NCBI RefSeq assembly: GCF_000003855.2
Contig: NW_003101681.1
Coordinates: 2,797,893 to 2,861,892, forward strand
DNA from: Blastomyces gilchristii SLH14081
Lineage: Eukaryota; Ascomycota; Eurotiomycetes; Onygenales; Ajellomycetaceae
Length of the DNA: 64,000 bases
Direction: 5' to 3'
The notes beneath the pieces were generated by a model that made no database searches, was not told the DNA's origin, and saw only the letters and a list, made by a program, of their open reading frames with translations. Positions 36,201 through 47,945 of this stretch are shown piece by piece (within the stretch, counting starts at the first letter, position 1; every line of letters starts with the position of its first letter). Made by a program: the position numbers and the translations under genes.

Positions 36201-38459
36201 GGTAGGCTTCGAAATGGCATTCTGAATGTGGGATGAAAGGCCAAGCTTCTCACGAAGGAGAATGGCAAGTACACTGTAGGCATTCTCACGCTCCATCGCC
36301 TCACTATTTCTCCAGTTATCTTGAACGGCTTCGAACAAAGATTCCACAGCAATACAAATGCTTTCGGGTGTGGTTGCTGCTTCAATCAAGCTGAGATGTG
36401 GTGCAGCACAACCGCCAATTCTCCAACTAGCATCGTCTAATGACTGTGGTACAGTCACAACAGGATCTCCAGTCAGAGTAGCAACACCACGTGCTTGTGT
36501 CAAAGCATCATTTATTGCAGGAATGGCACCATTGACAGCGACAGCATTTCCACCAGCTTTGGTGAGATGATTCAAATTTCTAGCGGCCTGCTTTGACAAC
36601 GACTTCACCAACTGGGATTCGTCGATGTTATTGCTATCATCATCATCGAGGACTGTCATTGGTGATATATTCAGGAGGACGGAGCTTTCCGGGATCAGGG
36701 TACTGGCTTTCTGGCGAATAACGGCAACAATATCCGACTGGTCTTCTTTACCAGGATGGAGACTCTCGTTGCGTAGATTCAACTGAGCAGATGCCTTGTA
36801 AGTTTGGAATGAACCTAAACAATCCTGGAAATTCCCATGATATCGTGGGCCCAAATGGTAGAAAACCGCTATAATGTCGTCCGTAAATGCCTCGTCGAAT
36901 AAGATGGCAGATGCCAAGGACCATCGGGACGTTGATACCCCTTTGCCAAGTCTGGTTGCTAAGTCCTCCGGAGTACCTAAGAAAGCCTGGACTCGAGGCA
37001 CGCGGTTAGGGACAGAAACAGCTGGAAGAGATGGGTACTCGGGCTTTAACTGCTCTACAAACTCTCCGTTGACAAATAATGTAGCCCTTGACGATGACAT
37101 AGGTCGTGGTCTTTTATGGACAATGCATATATGGTACCATTTCCCAGGAGCAAAAATCACTGACTTGAAACGAACACTCGGGCGCGCCCCCCTCATTGAA
37201 GTCTGGAGGATAAAATTACGAGTATCCTTTTCAATATATGCAAGTACAAAACAAGCTTGGCTAGGATCAAAAGCTCCAAATATTGTGGTGTGGGCATCCG
37301 GGTCAAAGTTATCGAAGCGCGCCCACACGGCAAGGGTATATCCAGCGGAATGAGTGGGGGGAAATGGTTTGCCCAACGCCGGCAACTCAAGGGAAGAGTA
37401 GCCATGCCTTGAGAGGTCAAAATGAATACACGCGGGATTCTTCGACGACTTGATGGCATCTAGAAGGAATTTTAAAACAGTAGGGGAGTCATGAGCCGCT
37501 CGATAGAGCTGGGCGGCATCTTCCAAACTATTTATGCCTTCAGAGCAAAGAATGCTAGCAAGTTGGCGATACAGGTCCCGGTCTGGCCCGAGCCTTTTTG
37601 AATCTGTAACAATTTGGAGAAGGCTGCTCAGCATGCCCGTTGAATGGAGTGCTAATAAATTGCGTCGAGACTGCTCTGCTAGATGAATCAAGCACGCCGG
37701 AAAGGCCAGAAGTTGGATTGAGTTCGGAAAATCCGATGACTGCGCCAGCCAGAGCTTTAAAAGGGGCCCCACGAACTCGCCATTTTCGATTGTTTCCGAT
37801 GGCCCTAGAATTTCACCAACAACTTCTCGTACTACTGAAGAGTTTGAGCTGTCATTGTTCGGCTGAACCTTTTTCCTGATCACAGTGAAAAAGTCAGAGA
37901 ACATCTCTTGTCCCAGAGCCGCAGCGAGGAGTCCGCCATAAAACTGCTCAATGTCAGTAGCTTCAGGGCCGGTAGCATCTTCAGCATTCTGGCTAAGTTT
38001 CCTGCATAATGGCGACAGGCTACTCTCCAACAGGGTAACACCACCAGAATCTAGCTTTTTGACGAAGTATCTCTTGTTTCCGGGATGGTCTTTCAGGCTC
38101 TCAGCGAGGACGCCATGGATATCTTTCGCTAGGCCTAGAAGGCCTTTCCTCTCCTCCCTCGACAAAGCCGCAGGGTCATATATATCCCCTATTTCCCGTA
38201 GTAGTCGGAGTAAAGTTGGGAATCCCAGCAGCTGGCGGAAAATATCTTTTGCGCCCCTCGTGTTCTCATCATCGATAAAGGTGTGACGCAACCGGAAGAG
38301 ATTTTCAGTTGCACGGAGGACATTGTGAACAGACTCAGCCTCCTGATTGCAAACATCGGTTATTGACGCAATGACAGGACGCAATTCAGTGACCAGGCGT
38401 TCTGAGGCAAGCGAAGGCGGGGACGATGGACGCCGGGAGCGGGAGGAGGAGCTACTCAT
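30237..38459 (-). CDS. BPH1: BEACH-WD40 domain protein (Bph1/LYST family)
   Basis: Nine exons: 35939..38459, 35504..35874, 34987..35437, 31538..34909, 31322..31482, 30944..31249, 30624..30836, 30383..30550, 30237..30266, joining to 2530 residues. The N-terminal 1700 residues are helical-repeat-like with a concanavalin/laminin-G-like module (SAGYTLAVWARFDN to WYHICIVHKR, about 365-500). A PH-like domain lies at about 1750-1860 (VCNVSRIVGLEACEGLLILG). The BEACH domain follows at about 1890-2210, with the hallmark stretches NFHYLMFVNTMAGRTFND, YPVFPWVLADY, PFHYGTHYSSAMIV, LIPEFFYLPEFLVN and NVELPPWAKGDP. WD40 repeats close the protein (LWDLNRLEFVRSL). BEACH proteins act in vesicle trafficking and vacuole/cell-wall protein sorting as membrane scaffolds. 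The last exon is 30 bases (YEWDCVQRH), supported by WD-blade continuity. Confidence 0.95.
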
Positions 38460-39749
38460 GGCTCCTACGCGGAACCTAACTTCCTATTTGCAAACTACCA
38501 ACAAGATTAGGACTAGGAAGGATTTAATTCGGTCATTGAGAAGGTGTTACACCCACAGTATTTAGCTACCGAATAATGAAGACTTTAACATTCAGGTCAT
38601 GTATGCGAAATCCACGGTGGTCAAAACGAGTCCTCTCCAAGGTGAGATGACTCGATGCCAACGTATTTCAAACATTAGATGTTGAATTTAAAATGTTAAA
38701 TAATAGAAGTAGGACAGAACGATACGAAGCGCTCATGAGAAACAGAAAGCTGTCCTCTTGTTGCGCCGGTGAAGGTCCGGGATATTACTGCGTAATGCGG
38801 TCAGCCCTGTCCTGTGTGCTACTACTTCTCGTCCGTCTGCGGCTCAAGCAGCGCTTTGTCGCAAAACGAACCTCGGAACGGAACAACGTTTATGAGAATT
38901 CCCAATTTAGCTAGCGAGTGGGCTAAATTCCAACCTTGTCGTTAATCATGTGATCTTTGCACCCCAGTTGCCGATAAGACTGAATCTGCGCCAGCTAAAA
39001 CGATGGATACGGTGGATCCGCGGGGGAATAATACAGTGGCAGTAGCTCATATAAAAACTCTTTCTATATAAAAAACGAAAAAAAAAGAATTATATAAATA
39101 TAAAAAGAACAATAAAAATAAACAGAGAAATAAATAAGAGAAATAAAGTAAGATATATATAATAGTGTCCTGGGTCCGGGCTCTAACTTGGCCGCGCCCG
39201 GCAACCCATCCTTCTAGTGGTGTCTTGCCTGCTCCGGACCCCGGTGCCTACAGTTACAAATAGTGAGATAATAAGATAATAATATATTACAAACTGTAGT
39301 CAACTCAGAAAGCAGCTGATATATTAATTTTATATGATTATAGAAAAGTTATCTTTTTTATATGACTGATTGACATAGCTAGCTAGCTATATGAAACGTG
39401 TGTGATTATTTGCGAGCTCGTAACCAAAATGACGCAAGGTTACTGTACCTCGGTGTACTGTAACCAGGCGGTGTATCAGGCGGTCACATCCAGCATTTCC
39501 GTTACAGTATCGTTACCGGGCCACCACCGGCTGACTAACGCAGCTTTCCCCATACATCATTCCTCCTGTCCGCCCCAAGCTCAACGACTTCTCTCCTCTC
39601 CCATCCAACGTCCGTATCACCCTCCCAGCCATCTCCAACCTCCTCTCACCCAGCCTTCTCCTCGTCTTCCATCTGTTGTATCATTCTCCTTTTGCTTCGT
39701 AGATTTTATCTTCTGTTTCGCTCATTTCCAGTGTCCTTCTTTCGTCAGC
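38460..39749. other. divergent promoter region between BEACH and subtilase genes
   Basis: Divergent intergenic DNA. Very AT-rich at 39050-39160 and 39255-39360, with a GC-rich island of about 90 bases between (39165-39255). A near-perfect inverted repeat GGTTACTGTAC...GTACTGTAACC at about 39438-39466 and pyrimidine-rich tracts at 39560-39730 lie upstream of the subtilase start. Confidence 0.55.
39438..39466. promoter_or_regulatory. inverted repeat in the subtilase promoter
   Basis: Arms GGTTACTGTAC and GTACTGTAACC separated by about six bases, with one mismatch between the arms. About 285-310 bases upstream of the ATG at 39750. Could be a binding site for a dimeric factor; function is inference. 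Confidence 0.4.
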
Positions 39750-41387
39750 ATGAAAGGCCTTCTCGCCTTATCGATCTTCCCGCTACTGGCGGCCTCCTCG
39801 CCGCTGGTGATTGATTCCATCCATCAAGATGCTGCCCCCGTTCTGTCATCAGTGAACTCCAAGCATGTTGAGGACTCATACATCATTGTTTTCAAGAAGC
39901 ATGTCACCAGCGCTTCAGCAGCTGCCCATCAGAGCTGGGTGCAAAACCTCCACACGACCGCTTTGGCCAAAAGATCACAGCTCAACAAACGTAACCAGTT
40001 TCCGTTCAAGAACGACGTTTTCTCCGGCCTGAAACATACCTACGATATTGCTGGCTCGCTTCTAGGATACTCGGGTTCCTTCGACGAGGAGGTTATTGAG
40101 CAGGTCCGCAAGCATCCAGATGTAAGTGACTCCTCCCTCCCTGCTAAGGTGCAGCGTCTTGGCAGAGCTCCTGACTCTAACCCCGTTTCGGATTTGCCTA
40201 GGTCGATTTCATCGAGAAGGACTCTGAAGTCCATACCATGGAGAAGCATAAAATAGAACACAATGCCCCCTGGGGTCTGGCCAGAATTTCACACCGGGAC
40301 AGCTTGAGCTTCGGCACATTTAACAAGTACCTATATGCAGCTGCAGGAGGTGAAGGTGTCGACGTCTACGTCATCGATACTGGCACCAATGTCGACCATG
40401 TTGATTTCGAAGGACGGGCATTCTGGGGGAAAACTATCCCAATAGGTGATGAGGATGTTGATGGCAATGGCCACGGGACCCATTGCTCCGGAACTGTCGC
40501 AGGCAAGAAATTCGGCGTCGCCAAAAAAGCCCATGTCTACGCTGTCAAAGTCCTGAAGTCCAACGGCTCTGGAACGATGTCTGATGTCGTTAAGGGCGTT
40601 GAATGGGCCACTACCCGCCATTTGAGACAAGTGGAAGCCGCTAAGTCAGGCAAAGGACGGAAAGGCTTCAAGGGTAGCGCCGCCAACATGAGTTTGGGTG
40701 GCGGAAAGTCTATGACGCTCGATCTCGCGGTTAATGCAGCCGTTGATGCTGGCATCCACTTTGCTGTAGCTGCTGGCAATGATAATGCCGATTCCTGCAG
40801 CTACTCCCCCGCTGCTGCTGAGAAGGCTGTCACTGTCGGCGCCTCCACTCTTGCTGACGAGCGTGCTTACTTCTCCAACTATGGACCATGCAATGATATC
40901 TTCGCACCTGGTCTTAACATCCTCTCTACATGGATTGGCAGCAAATATGCCGTCAATACCATCTCCGGTACTTCCATGGCATCTCCTCACGTTGCCGGCC
41001 TCCTTGCCTACTTCCTTTCTCTCCAGCCAGCTGAAGAGTCCGCCTTTGCTGTCGCTCCCCTTACCCCGGAGAAACTTAAGGCCACCCTCATTGATATCGG
41101 CACCTGGGGCGTACTGACCCAAGTTCCCGCGGATACTGAGAACGTAAGTTATATCTGAAAATTATTGGCATGAGACAAATTGTCGTTACTGTTGCTAAAC
41201 ATTTGGATAGGTCCTTGCCTGGAACGGGGGTGGCTCTTCCAACTACTCCGCAATTGTGGCCAAGGGTGGGTACAAAGTTGCGTCGTTCCAGGAGCAGGCC
41301 CAGGATACTCTCGACAGGCTCGAGACGGCCGCTAATCATGAGCTCCACGCCATCTACAGCGAGCTCAAGAGTGCGTTTGTCTTGTAG
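39750..41387 (+). CDS. subtilisin-like serine protease (vacuolar protease B type)
   Basis: Three exons, 39750..40121, 40202..41143, 41211..41387, all in phase 0, giving 496 residues. Order of parts: signal peptide (MKGLLALSIFPLLAASSP), inhibitor I9 propeptide (DSYIIVFKKHVTSASAAAHQSW to VDFIEKDSEVHT), then the S8 peptidase with catalytic D183 (VYVIDTGTNV), H215 (GNGHGTHCSGTV), oxyanion N317 (AAGND) and S382 (ISGTSMASPH). The short C-terminal extension (LETAANHELHAIYSELKSAF) is typical of the vacuolar PrB/Pep2 branch rather than secreted proteinase-K-like enzymes, so a vacuolar endoprotease is most likely. It would be activated by cleavage near the APWGLARISHR start of the mature enzyme. The ATG at 39402 of the same ORF has no signal peptide and is not preferred. 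Confidence 0.95.
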
Positions 41388-42154
41388 AAACCTAAACCAC
41401 GACCTCAGCATGGTATCATGTCTCCGTAATGTCGCTGGGGCTGGGTTGGGCAAGATGGCTGGATGATGGCCTCGCCGACAGGCGTAAAGTGCCGTATGAT
41501 TTGCTTTCGCTTTCCCCTTTCTACTCGTTCTACTCATCTTTCCTCCTCTCTCAATACATGTGTGCAATTTCTTTCATGCGTTTGCGCCGGTTTTTCTCTC
41601 CAAATCTCCTAGGAAACGTTGGTCGTTCCTAACTACTCTGTGGTTACGCGTGGTGCTTGTATTGGTTTTGTTTTTCACGTCACTGTTATCATTACACTAG
41701 GACTCTTGTTATCATTTTTCTGTGTTAGAGACGGCGACACAGTATAAGGCACCCTATATACATCTTCTGCCACCCATGCACCTGGGTGAAATGTAGACCT
41801 GAATGAGGATTTCATCAGTACCTTTTATCTTAACCTATTTTCCTTCAACCTATTTTGGTTTCCAACATCGCGTAGAAGCTCCCTCAACTCTGCCGCGTGA
41901 TAATAAAACATGGGCCAAAAATGAATCAATCCTACCGGCTGCCTAGACCACGCAGTAACTATACCAAATATGTCCTCTAACTCTGTCACCGAAAACTTCC
42001 CTCTAAAAACACCCAAAGCCGCTACCAAAAGAGTATTTGAAAAACCGTACCTCTGCGGCTCAATACCAACCATTCCGTTGGGGGCGGGACGACGGGACGA
42101 ACAGCCTTGGATTATCGAGAGGCAGCCGGCTGCGTGAGGCGAAGGTATTTATTT
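41388..42154. other. 3' flank of subtilase, pre-repeat region
   Basis: Ordinary-composition intergenic DNA, pyrimidine-rich at 41500-41600. One small ORF on the minus strand (41825-42073) is listed separately. Confidence 0.5.
41825..42073 (-). CDS. small ORF, possible gene fragment
   Basis: 82-residue ORF with plausible protein-like composition (KFSVTELEDIFGIVTAWSRQPVGLIH, YYHAAELRELLRDVG). No family recognised. It sits beside the first LTR-like repeat, so it may be the remnant of a gene cut by insertion; a chance ORF is the alternative. Confidence 0.25.
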   Translation of the reverse strand: MVGIEPQRYGFSNTLLVAALGVFRGKFSVTELEDIFGIVTAWSRQPVGLIHFWPMFYYHAAELRELLRDVGNQNRLKENRLR

Positions 42155-42360
42155 TGTGGAAGTGTAAAGTTTGCTTGATTGATGATTGCTACCTAAGAAA
42201 GAAGTTATATGGTGGAAGAAGGATTACCAAGCTAGATCATGACATTCTGTAGGCTACTGGGGCAAAAGAGCTCACCAGCGCACTGCTGGTAGAAGGGCCG
42301 ATCAACCCGGGACCCCCAAGACATTCTGACTCACTATAGTAACTGTACATGATTCTAATC
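42155..42360. repeat. LTR-like repeat, copy A
   Basis: Starts TGTGGAAGTGTAAAG and shares ATATGGTGGAAG, GGATTA, AAGC(T/C)AGATCA and an ACTATAGTAACTGTACA-type end with copy B (42902-43040) in the same orientation. It has about 70 extra bases in the middle. It probably is a diverged solo LTR of the copia family to its right, or one member of an old LTR pair. Boundaries are approximate. Confidence 0.5.
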
Positions 42361-42901
42361 TGTATTGATCATATAATCTCAAATCTCTTGTCTGCTGTTT
42401 CACTATATCCAGCTCTGCAGTCTCATGTTGAACATGTGTTTTGTACCAGTGGCTTTACTACTGCCTCCCTACGGAGTAGATGTCTCCGACAAAGGCCCCC
42501 ATGATGCCGGGGTTAAACCTGCCAGTCGACAATACATAATTTAGGCTCCGATAGAGAGCGATTGCATCAATTTGCATGTATGTATTGTATCCGACGGCCC
42601 CACCCACCGCGGGCTGATTGGGACCTTGGCTTTCTCCTTTAGCCCGGCTGGCGACAAGGCCGGGTGTTTGTTTGCGGAGTTTATTTTAACTGTAGGGTAG
42701 GGGTTCTGTGAATCTCAGCTACGACGTCAACGTCGCGCCGTTGATGAATGTTGCTAGCAGCCTTCACTCTTGTTCAAATGCATCATCACATAAGAAATTT
42801 TATTGATCCTCTCGCAAGTGTTTTGTTCAGTCCGCATATAAATATCATGTCTGTCCTTCACTTCAGCCCTAGTAAAAAGCCTTTCAAGGTTAATCTATTA
42901 A

Positions 42902-43060
42902 TGTGGAAGGTGTAAAGCTTGTGTGATTGAAAGGTTGCTAGCTTGTGGAAAGTAATATGGTGGAAGGATTAATAAGCCAGATCACGTGACCTGACACCCC
43001 CACTCACCAGAGTAACTATACACGATGCTATATACAAAATTCGCCTTCAAATCAAGTACA
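42902..43060. repeat. LTR-like repeat, copy B (probable 3' LTR of the copia element)
   Basis: TGTGGAAGGTGTAAAGC start and an AGAGTAACTATACACGATGCT stretch match copy A at 42155. It directly abuts the copia coding remnant, which reads on the minus strand, so this would be its 3' LTR. The step to AT-rich DNA occurs at its inner edge. Confidence 0.5.
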
Positions 43061-44230
43061 GGTACAAAAAATGACTGGAAAATGTGTAGTAATGAAAAAC
43101 TAGTCATGAGATATATCATTTTTTATCTCTTTATTTCCCTATCTTCTTTATATTCTCCTTTCAATGTGTATATTTCATCATTTCAAGTGGTTTAGTAAGC
43201 TCATCTACTGCATTCTCAGCAGATGAAACATGTTAGATAGATATCTCATTTTTACAGATAAGATTCTGAAGAATATGAAAACAGACCTCTATATACTTCA
43301 AGCAGTGTGAAATTGCTTCAAAAGAAAATAGCTCTATAACAGACTTATTATCAGTATGAATTATATAAGTCAGATCATTGACTGTGATGAGAATGAGATA
43401 ATTATCAGTATTCAGATTAGACTGACTGTGTGACCGTGTCTGAGATCACAATTCAACTGATCTCATTATACAGTTTTAACATTAGATAGTAGTTTCATAC
43501 TGTCTCAGTAAGACTTACTGTTTACTCTTATCACATTTTTCAAATAAGATTATAATTTTCACTTCTCAATTTAAATTATTTTTATTGCTTTAAATGACTT
43601 TAAATCTTATTTAAATATTATCAAAAAGTGTTACTTTTTAAAAAATTAAAAATAGTTTAAAAAAAATCTTAAAATGTCTAAAAATAGTAACTTTATACTA
43701 AGAATGAGATTAAATGAAATTAAATGAAATCACTTTCTTATTTTTTTTAAGTCATGATTTCATTTTAAGATCTGATATATAGTTACTTTGTATGTTTTTT
43801 TAATGACTAGTCTCAGTGAGATTCACATCAAGAAATATATAAGATCAGATTAAATGAGATTAAATGTGAAATTTATAATCTCAGCAGTCAGTCTAATTCA
43901 GATTGTTGAGATAGAATGAAATGAATTCAGTGTCTTCTAGAAGCTCGCAGAGATAAATCAGCTTATATACAGTCTCAGAGAATGCAATATATTCAGCCTC
44001 TGTTGATAATTTGAAGACCTCTATTTACTGACAGCTCTGTTATGCAACAGAGTCATCTGTTATATAGATAATATAATCAGTGATTAAATAAGATTCTGAA
44101 TTTCTACCAGCTTAATCAGCATCTGTGTATGCTATAGATTCAATTTCAGTATCTCTGTAATAGATTATACTCTCATTGATTGAACCCTGTAGATATCAAA
44201 GTGTATACTTGAATATCACATTAAAGCCAT
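43061..44230 (-). mobile_element. Ty1/copia retrotransposon 3' part, point-mutated, minus orientation
   Basis: The reverse strand still encodes copia RNase H landmarks: AYTDAD-stop-AGRNSES (about 44095-44135; the stop replaces the Trp of the family's DADWAG), STEAEYIAF (about 43955-43990), and then AENAVDELTKPLE near 43200-43240, the copia C-terminal signature. Trp codons are now stops and CpG is nearly absent. A 478-bp element (43418-43895) is inserted between STEAEY and the LTKPL block; without it the spacing is about 256 bases, normal for copia. The upstream polyprotein (integrase, reverse transcriptase) is not recognisable, so the copy is 5' truncated at about 44230. Confidence 0.75.
43418..43895. 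mobile_element. 478-bp TIR element (MITE) with 8-bp target duplication
   Basis: Begins TAGACTGACTGTGTGACC and ends ...CTCAGCAGTCAGTCTA (inverted copy of the first 11 bases). It is flanked by exact 8-bp direct repeats ATTCAGAT at 43410-43417 and 43896-43903. No coding capacity. The 8-bp duplication and the TA-G terminal bases point to the hAT superfamily or another 8-bp-TSD group. Both ends match the ends of the 5.8-kb element at 44665-50486 in opposite orientation, so it looks like an internally deleted derivative of that family. Confidence 0.85.
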
Positions 44231-44656
44231 TTCTACACAGAAAAGTGCATCAGACAGAGCGCTTCACCACGAACTCGCTCAATTTTTCGAATAAGAACCC
44301 GCCAATAGATCCATTGAAAAGCCTTTGATCATACGAGCATTTTGACCCCATCGCTGACTGCATACCCCGTGTGATGATGGAGTTATTCAGCCAAACATGA
44401 ACCAGATGTTGTTTGAAACTCCTGAGTGGGATTATCCTCTGTTCACCCCTACCACACCACAACCCCGGGCCAAATTGCCATACAAATTGTAAGGCAAAGA
44501 GACCTAGTCATATGCATCAATCTTCTTGATTTTGGAAGATCTCTGATCTGTAATTGTGAAGATATCTGAGAAGCAACTTTCATGAAAACCCTGTCTATCT
44601 TTGATGTTCCAAAACATCAACGCTAAGTCTCACCCTTGTACCGCACCTTCTGATCT
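44231..44656. other. GC-normal island between transposons
   Basis: About 430 bases with ordinary composition and intact CpG (for example GCGCTTCACCACGAACTCG), inside an otherwise AT-rich block. The minus strand holds a 70-residue ORF (44250-44462) of no recognised family. The lack of mutation suggests single-copy DNA caught between repeats. Confidence 0.6.
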
Positions 44657-47600
44657 GACTCATCTAGACTGGCCGGCGGGACCATGAATTTCACATTTAA
44701 TCTCATTTGATCTGGTTCTATACATTTCTTGATGTGAGTTTCATCAGAATCAAGCCTCAAAAAAATCTGAAAATGAACTATTTCTGACAGAAATGATGTG
44801 AAAAATAACCAGATTTAATTCAAGAACAGTGAAATGAGAGTAATTTCTCAGAATAAACTGTGAAAGATGATCATTCTTTCAAAATCAGAATGAGACTGAG
44901 ACTGAAGATTAAAATCAGTCTCATTCAGTTCATTCAGTGATTGCTTATATAATCAGAATTTGATAATAATTATTAATAACATTCATGAAATAACTAAATA
45001 CATTCTTGTGTAAGTTTATTCTTCACTTTCTTATAAAAACTACACTTCTCTGATATACTGTAATCAGAGATATTAAACTATCTGATAATTCTATGTTTTA
45101 TAATCATAAGTTTCTTGATTATTTCTTCTTATAATTGTTCTCAGTAATAGTAATAAATATCTCAACTTGAGTTAAACTTTCACTTTATTCTCATCTCTGT
45201 TAATGAAATTATCAGAATATTATATATTATCAGTGTAACAGTTGAATATATACTCTTAATAATTTTTCATAACTCTAGAATTGATTTAGTATGTAAATTC
45301 ATTGAATTATCTTGAAGATAGCAGTTAAATTCAGTTTTATAAGTATATAGTTTTATCTGATTTTCAGTTGTAATCAATATATATAAGTTCTGTTTCAAAG
45401 TTAGTATTATAGTTCTATAAGATATGAAGTATTATTAAAAATTATTACTTACTAGAAAATTATATTTCACTGTCTTCATATCTTGAATATCTGCTCATTC
45501 AAATCTCTGATAGTTAACATTATAGTAGTCTTAGATTAATTTAATATATAAGTCTCATTTCTTCTCTATTCAATCTTGAGAAGTGTAGATATTAACTTAA
45601 CAGAAGAAATCTAGTAGAGCTACTATAGTATAATACTCTGTAAAAGATTGTTCAGTTTTGCTATAGTAATATATTAGTTTATTTCTTACAGTAATAATAG
45701 CCTGTGCTATAGTATTATCTCAGACTGAATTTCTTTTTAAATGATTTAACTGCTTCTCAAGATGAGTAAATAAACTGTTATATACTTATCAGACTGACTG
45801 CAGCATTGATGTATAAGTGATAAAGACTGTCTTTATTATCTTATAAAACTGAAATAGTAAATCAATTATATATTTCAACTGAGTTCACTTTATATCAGAA
45901 AGTTTCAATATCTGAATCTTTTTCTGATTAGAGTATTATACTTAATGATTAATTATCTAATATAATCAAAGAGTCTGAATAGTTATCTTATATATTGAAC
46001 TTTACTATATTTTAATATTCTGTATCATATTCAGTGATATGACTGATTTATTTATTTATTAAATATTATGAAATTATTATTATTATTTAGAGAAGATATA
46101 AATTATATTAGTAATATTTCAAATCTGTAATATTTAAATTATTAGTCAATCTATTCAAAATTAACAGTAGTATTATCAAAAAGTGTTATTAAAAAGCAAT
46201 ATTAAAAAGTATTATTAAAAAATATTATCTTTTATAAAGTAAATGTAAAAGTTACTTGAGTAATTACTTTCATCTCATTCTCATCTCAAGAATCAGTCAT
46301 CTCATTATTCTTTATCTTGATATTAAGATTCTTTATCAGTGTTTATATTACAAGTTAAATCACATGAGCAATGCAGAGAATATGACCTTATTTATCATTT
46401 CAGAAATGCAAAGTCAATTTTTACTCTAAGCTCTTTATTATAGTATAGTTATTCACAGTATTATCAGTTGTAATTATAAGAAGACTGAGACTAATATCTT
46501 AATAGTTATTTTTAATCACAGTTATTAATATCTCTGTTATATAATTCTCAGTATGACTACTGATTAATGATTTAAATTCAATTAATATCTCTTAATAAGT
46601 TCAGTTCTTATCAATATAATAATATATAACTCTTATAAATATAAGATTGTTTATACTAGTTCATGTATTCACTGTGAGAGATACTCTTTGATAATTCTTC
46701 AACTCTGATTCTAGATATTATATATTAACTTTATAGTATATTTCAAGATTGAACTGAAGACAGAATTAATATGAAATATAAAGATTTGAATTAAGCATTT
46801 GAAGAAGTGTTCAGAATTCAGAGTTTTCAATTAATTGAAGAGAAAGATTCAGAGATATACATATGTAAAGTAATTATTCACAGAAGTTATCAGATAAGAG
46901 TTATGAAATCAGAGTACTGATATATAATTATTTTTATATAATTTTCTTCAAATTAGAAAGTTAGTATTATTAAAAATTATTATCTGATAGAGTAACTTAT
47001 CAGCTCAGTAGTAATTTTCTAATTATTTTTCTTTTATTATCTGCATTCTGATGACTTCAGATATCAGAAAATTTCTTCAGAGTCATAATCAGTTTATAAT
47101 GAATATTTCTAAATAAAGTTACAGTAATTGTAGTAGAGAGATGACTCTTCAGTAATCTATAATATAATCTGTTAATAATTATTTTATAGTTCATCTCAAT
47201 ATTTATGTTGAGTTTTTCATAAATTTTATAATCTGAAATCAGATATGAAGAATGAAGTAATTATTTATCATGATTGAAAGAGAGTATTCTGTATTAAATT
47301 ATAAATAATATAGACTTTGTAATTCACAGTAATTTCTTGAAGAGTTTATAAATCTTCAATAGAAGTAAAAGAAGTGAAAGAAGTGAATTCAGAAGATATA
47401 ATAATAATTTAAGAAAGATAATAATTTATTTTTAATAACTGATCACTGATGTGTGTAAGAAGAATTAATATAAGAGAAAATAATCTTGTTTCTTAACTTA
47501 GTTATAATTTTAGTACTAACTTAGATTGAATATTATTAATATATAAAAGTAAATAAATAATCTTGATTAATCTCTGTCATATTTCTTGAAATATATTAAT

Positions 47601-47867
47601 ATTGTGAAAGAGAGTGTTATCAAATTACATTATCAGATAATATTATTAAAAATATATTAATATTATAAATATCAATGTTGAAAAAATGTTGATACTTATA
47701 TATTATAGTGATTTGTGAATCATGATAGTTAAATATATATATATATATATATCATTTCTGACTTGATTACAACTTGTACAATAATTTTTGAAAACTCAAA
47801 ATCAATTTTAATTATTAATAATTAAAAACTTAAACTTATAACTAACTAATATAAAAAGAAAAAAATC

Positions 47868-47945
47868 TACTTCTTCTCTTTCTTATTCTTCTTATTATTC
47901 TTCATAATTTACTTCTCATTCTTCTTCTTCTTCTTCTTCTTATCT
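47868..47945. repeat. CTT-rich microsatellite
   Basis: Interrupted (TTC)n/(TTA)n run inside the 5.8-kb element, the cleanest part being seven TTC units near 47918-47940. Confidence 0.75.

Noticed and set aside
39165..39255. tRNA gene in the GC-rich island
   Set aside because: No A-box/B-box pair and no cloverleaf could be drawn.
39402..39749. N-terminal extension of the subtilase ORF
   Set aside because: Would bury the signal peptide internally; the ATG at 39750 gives a standard preproenzyme.
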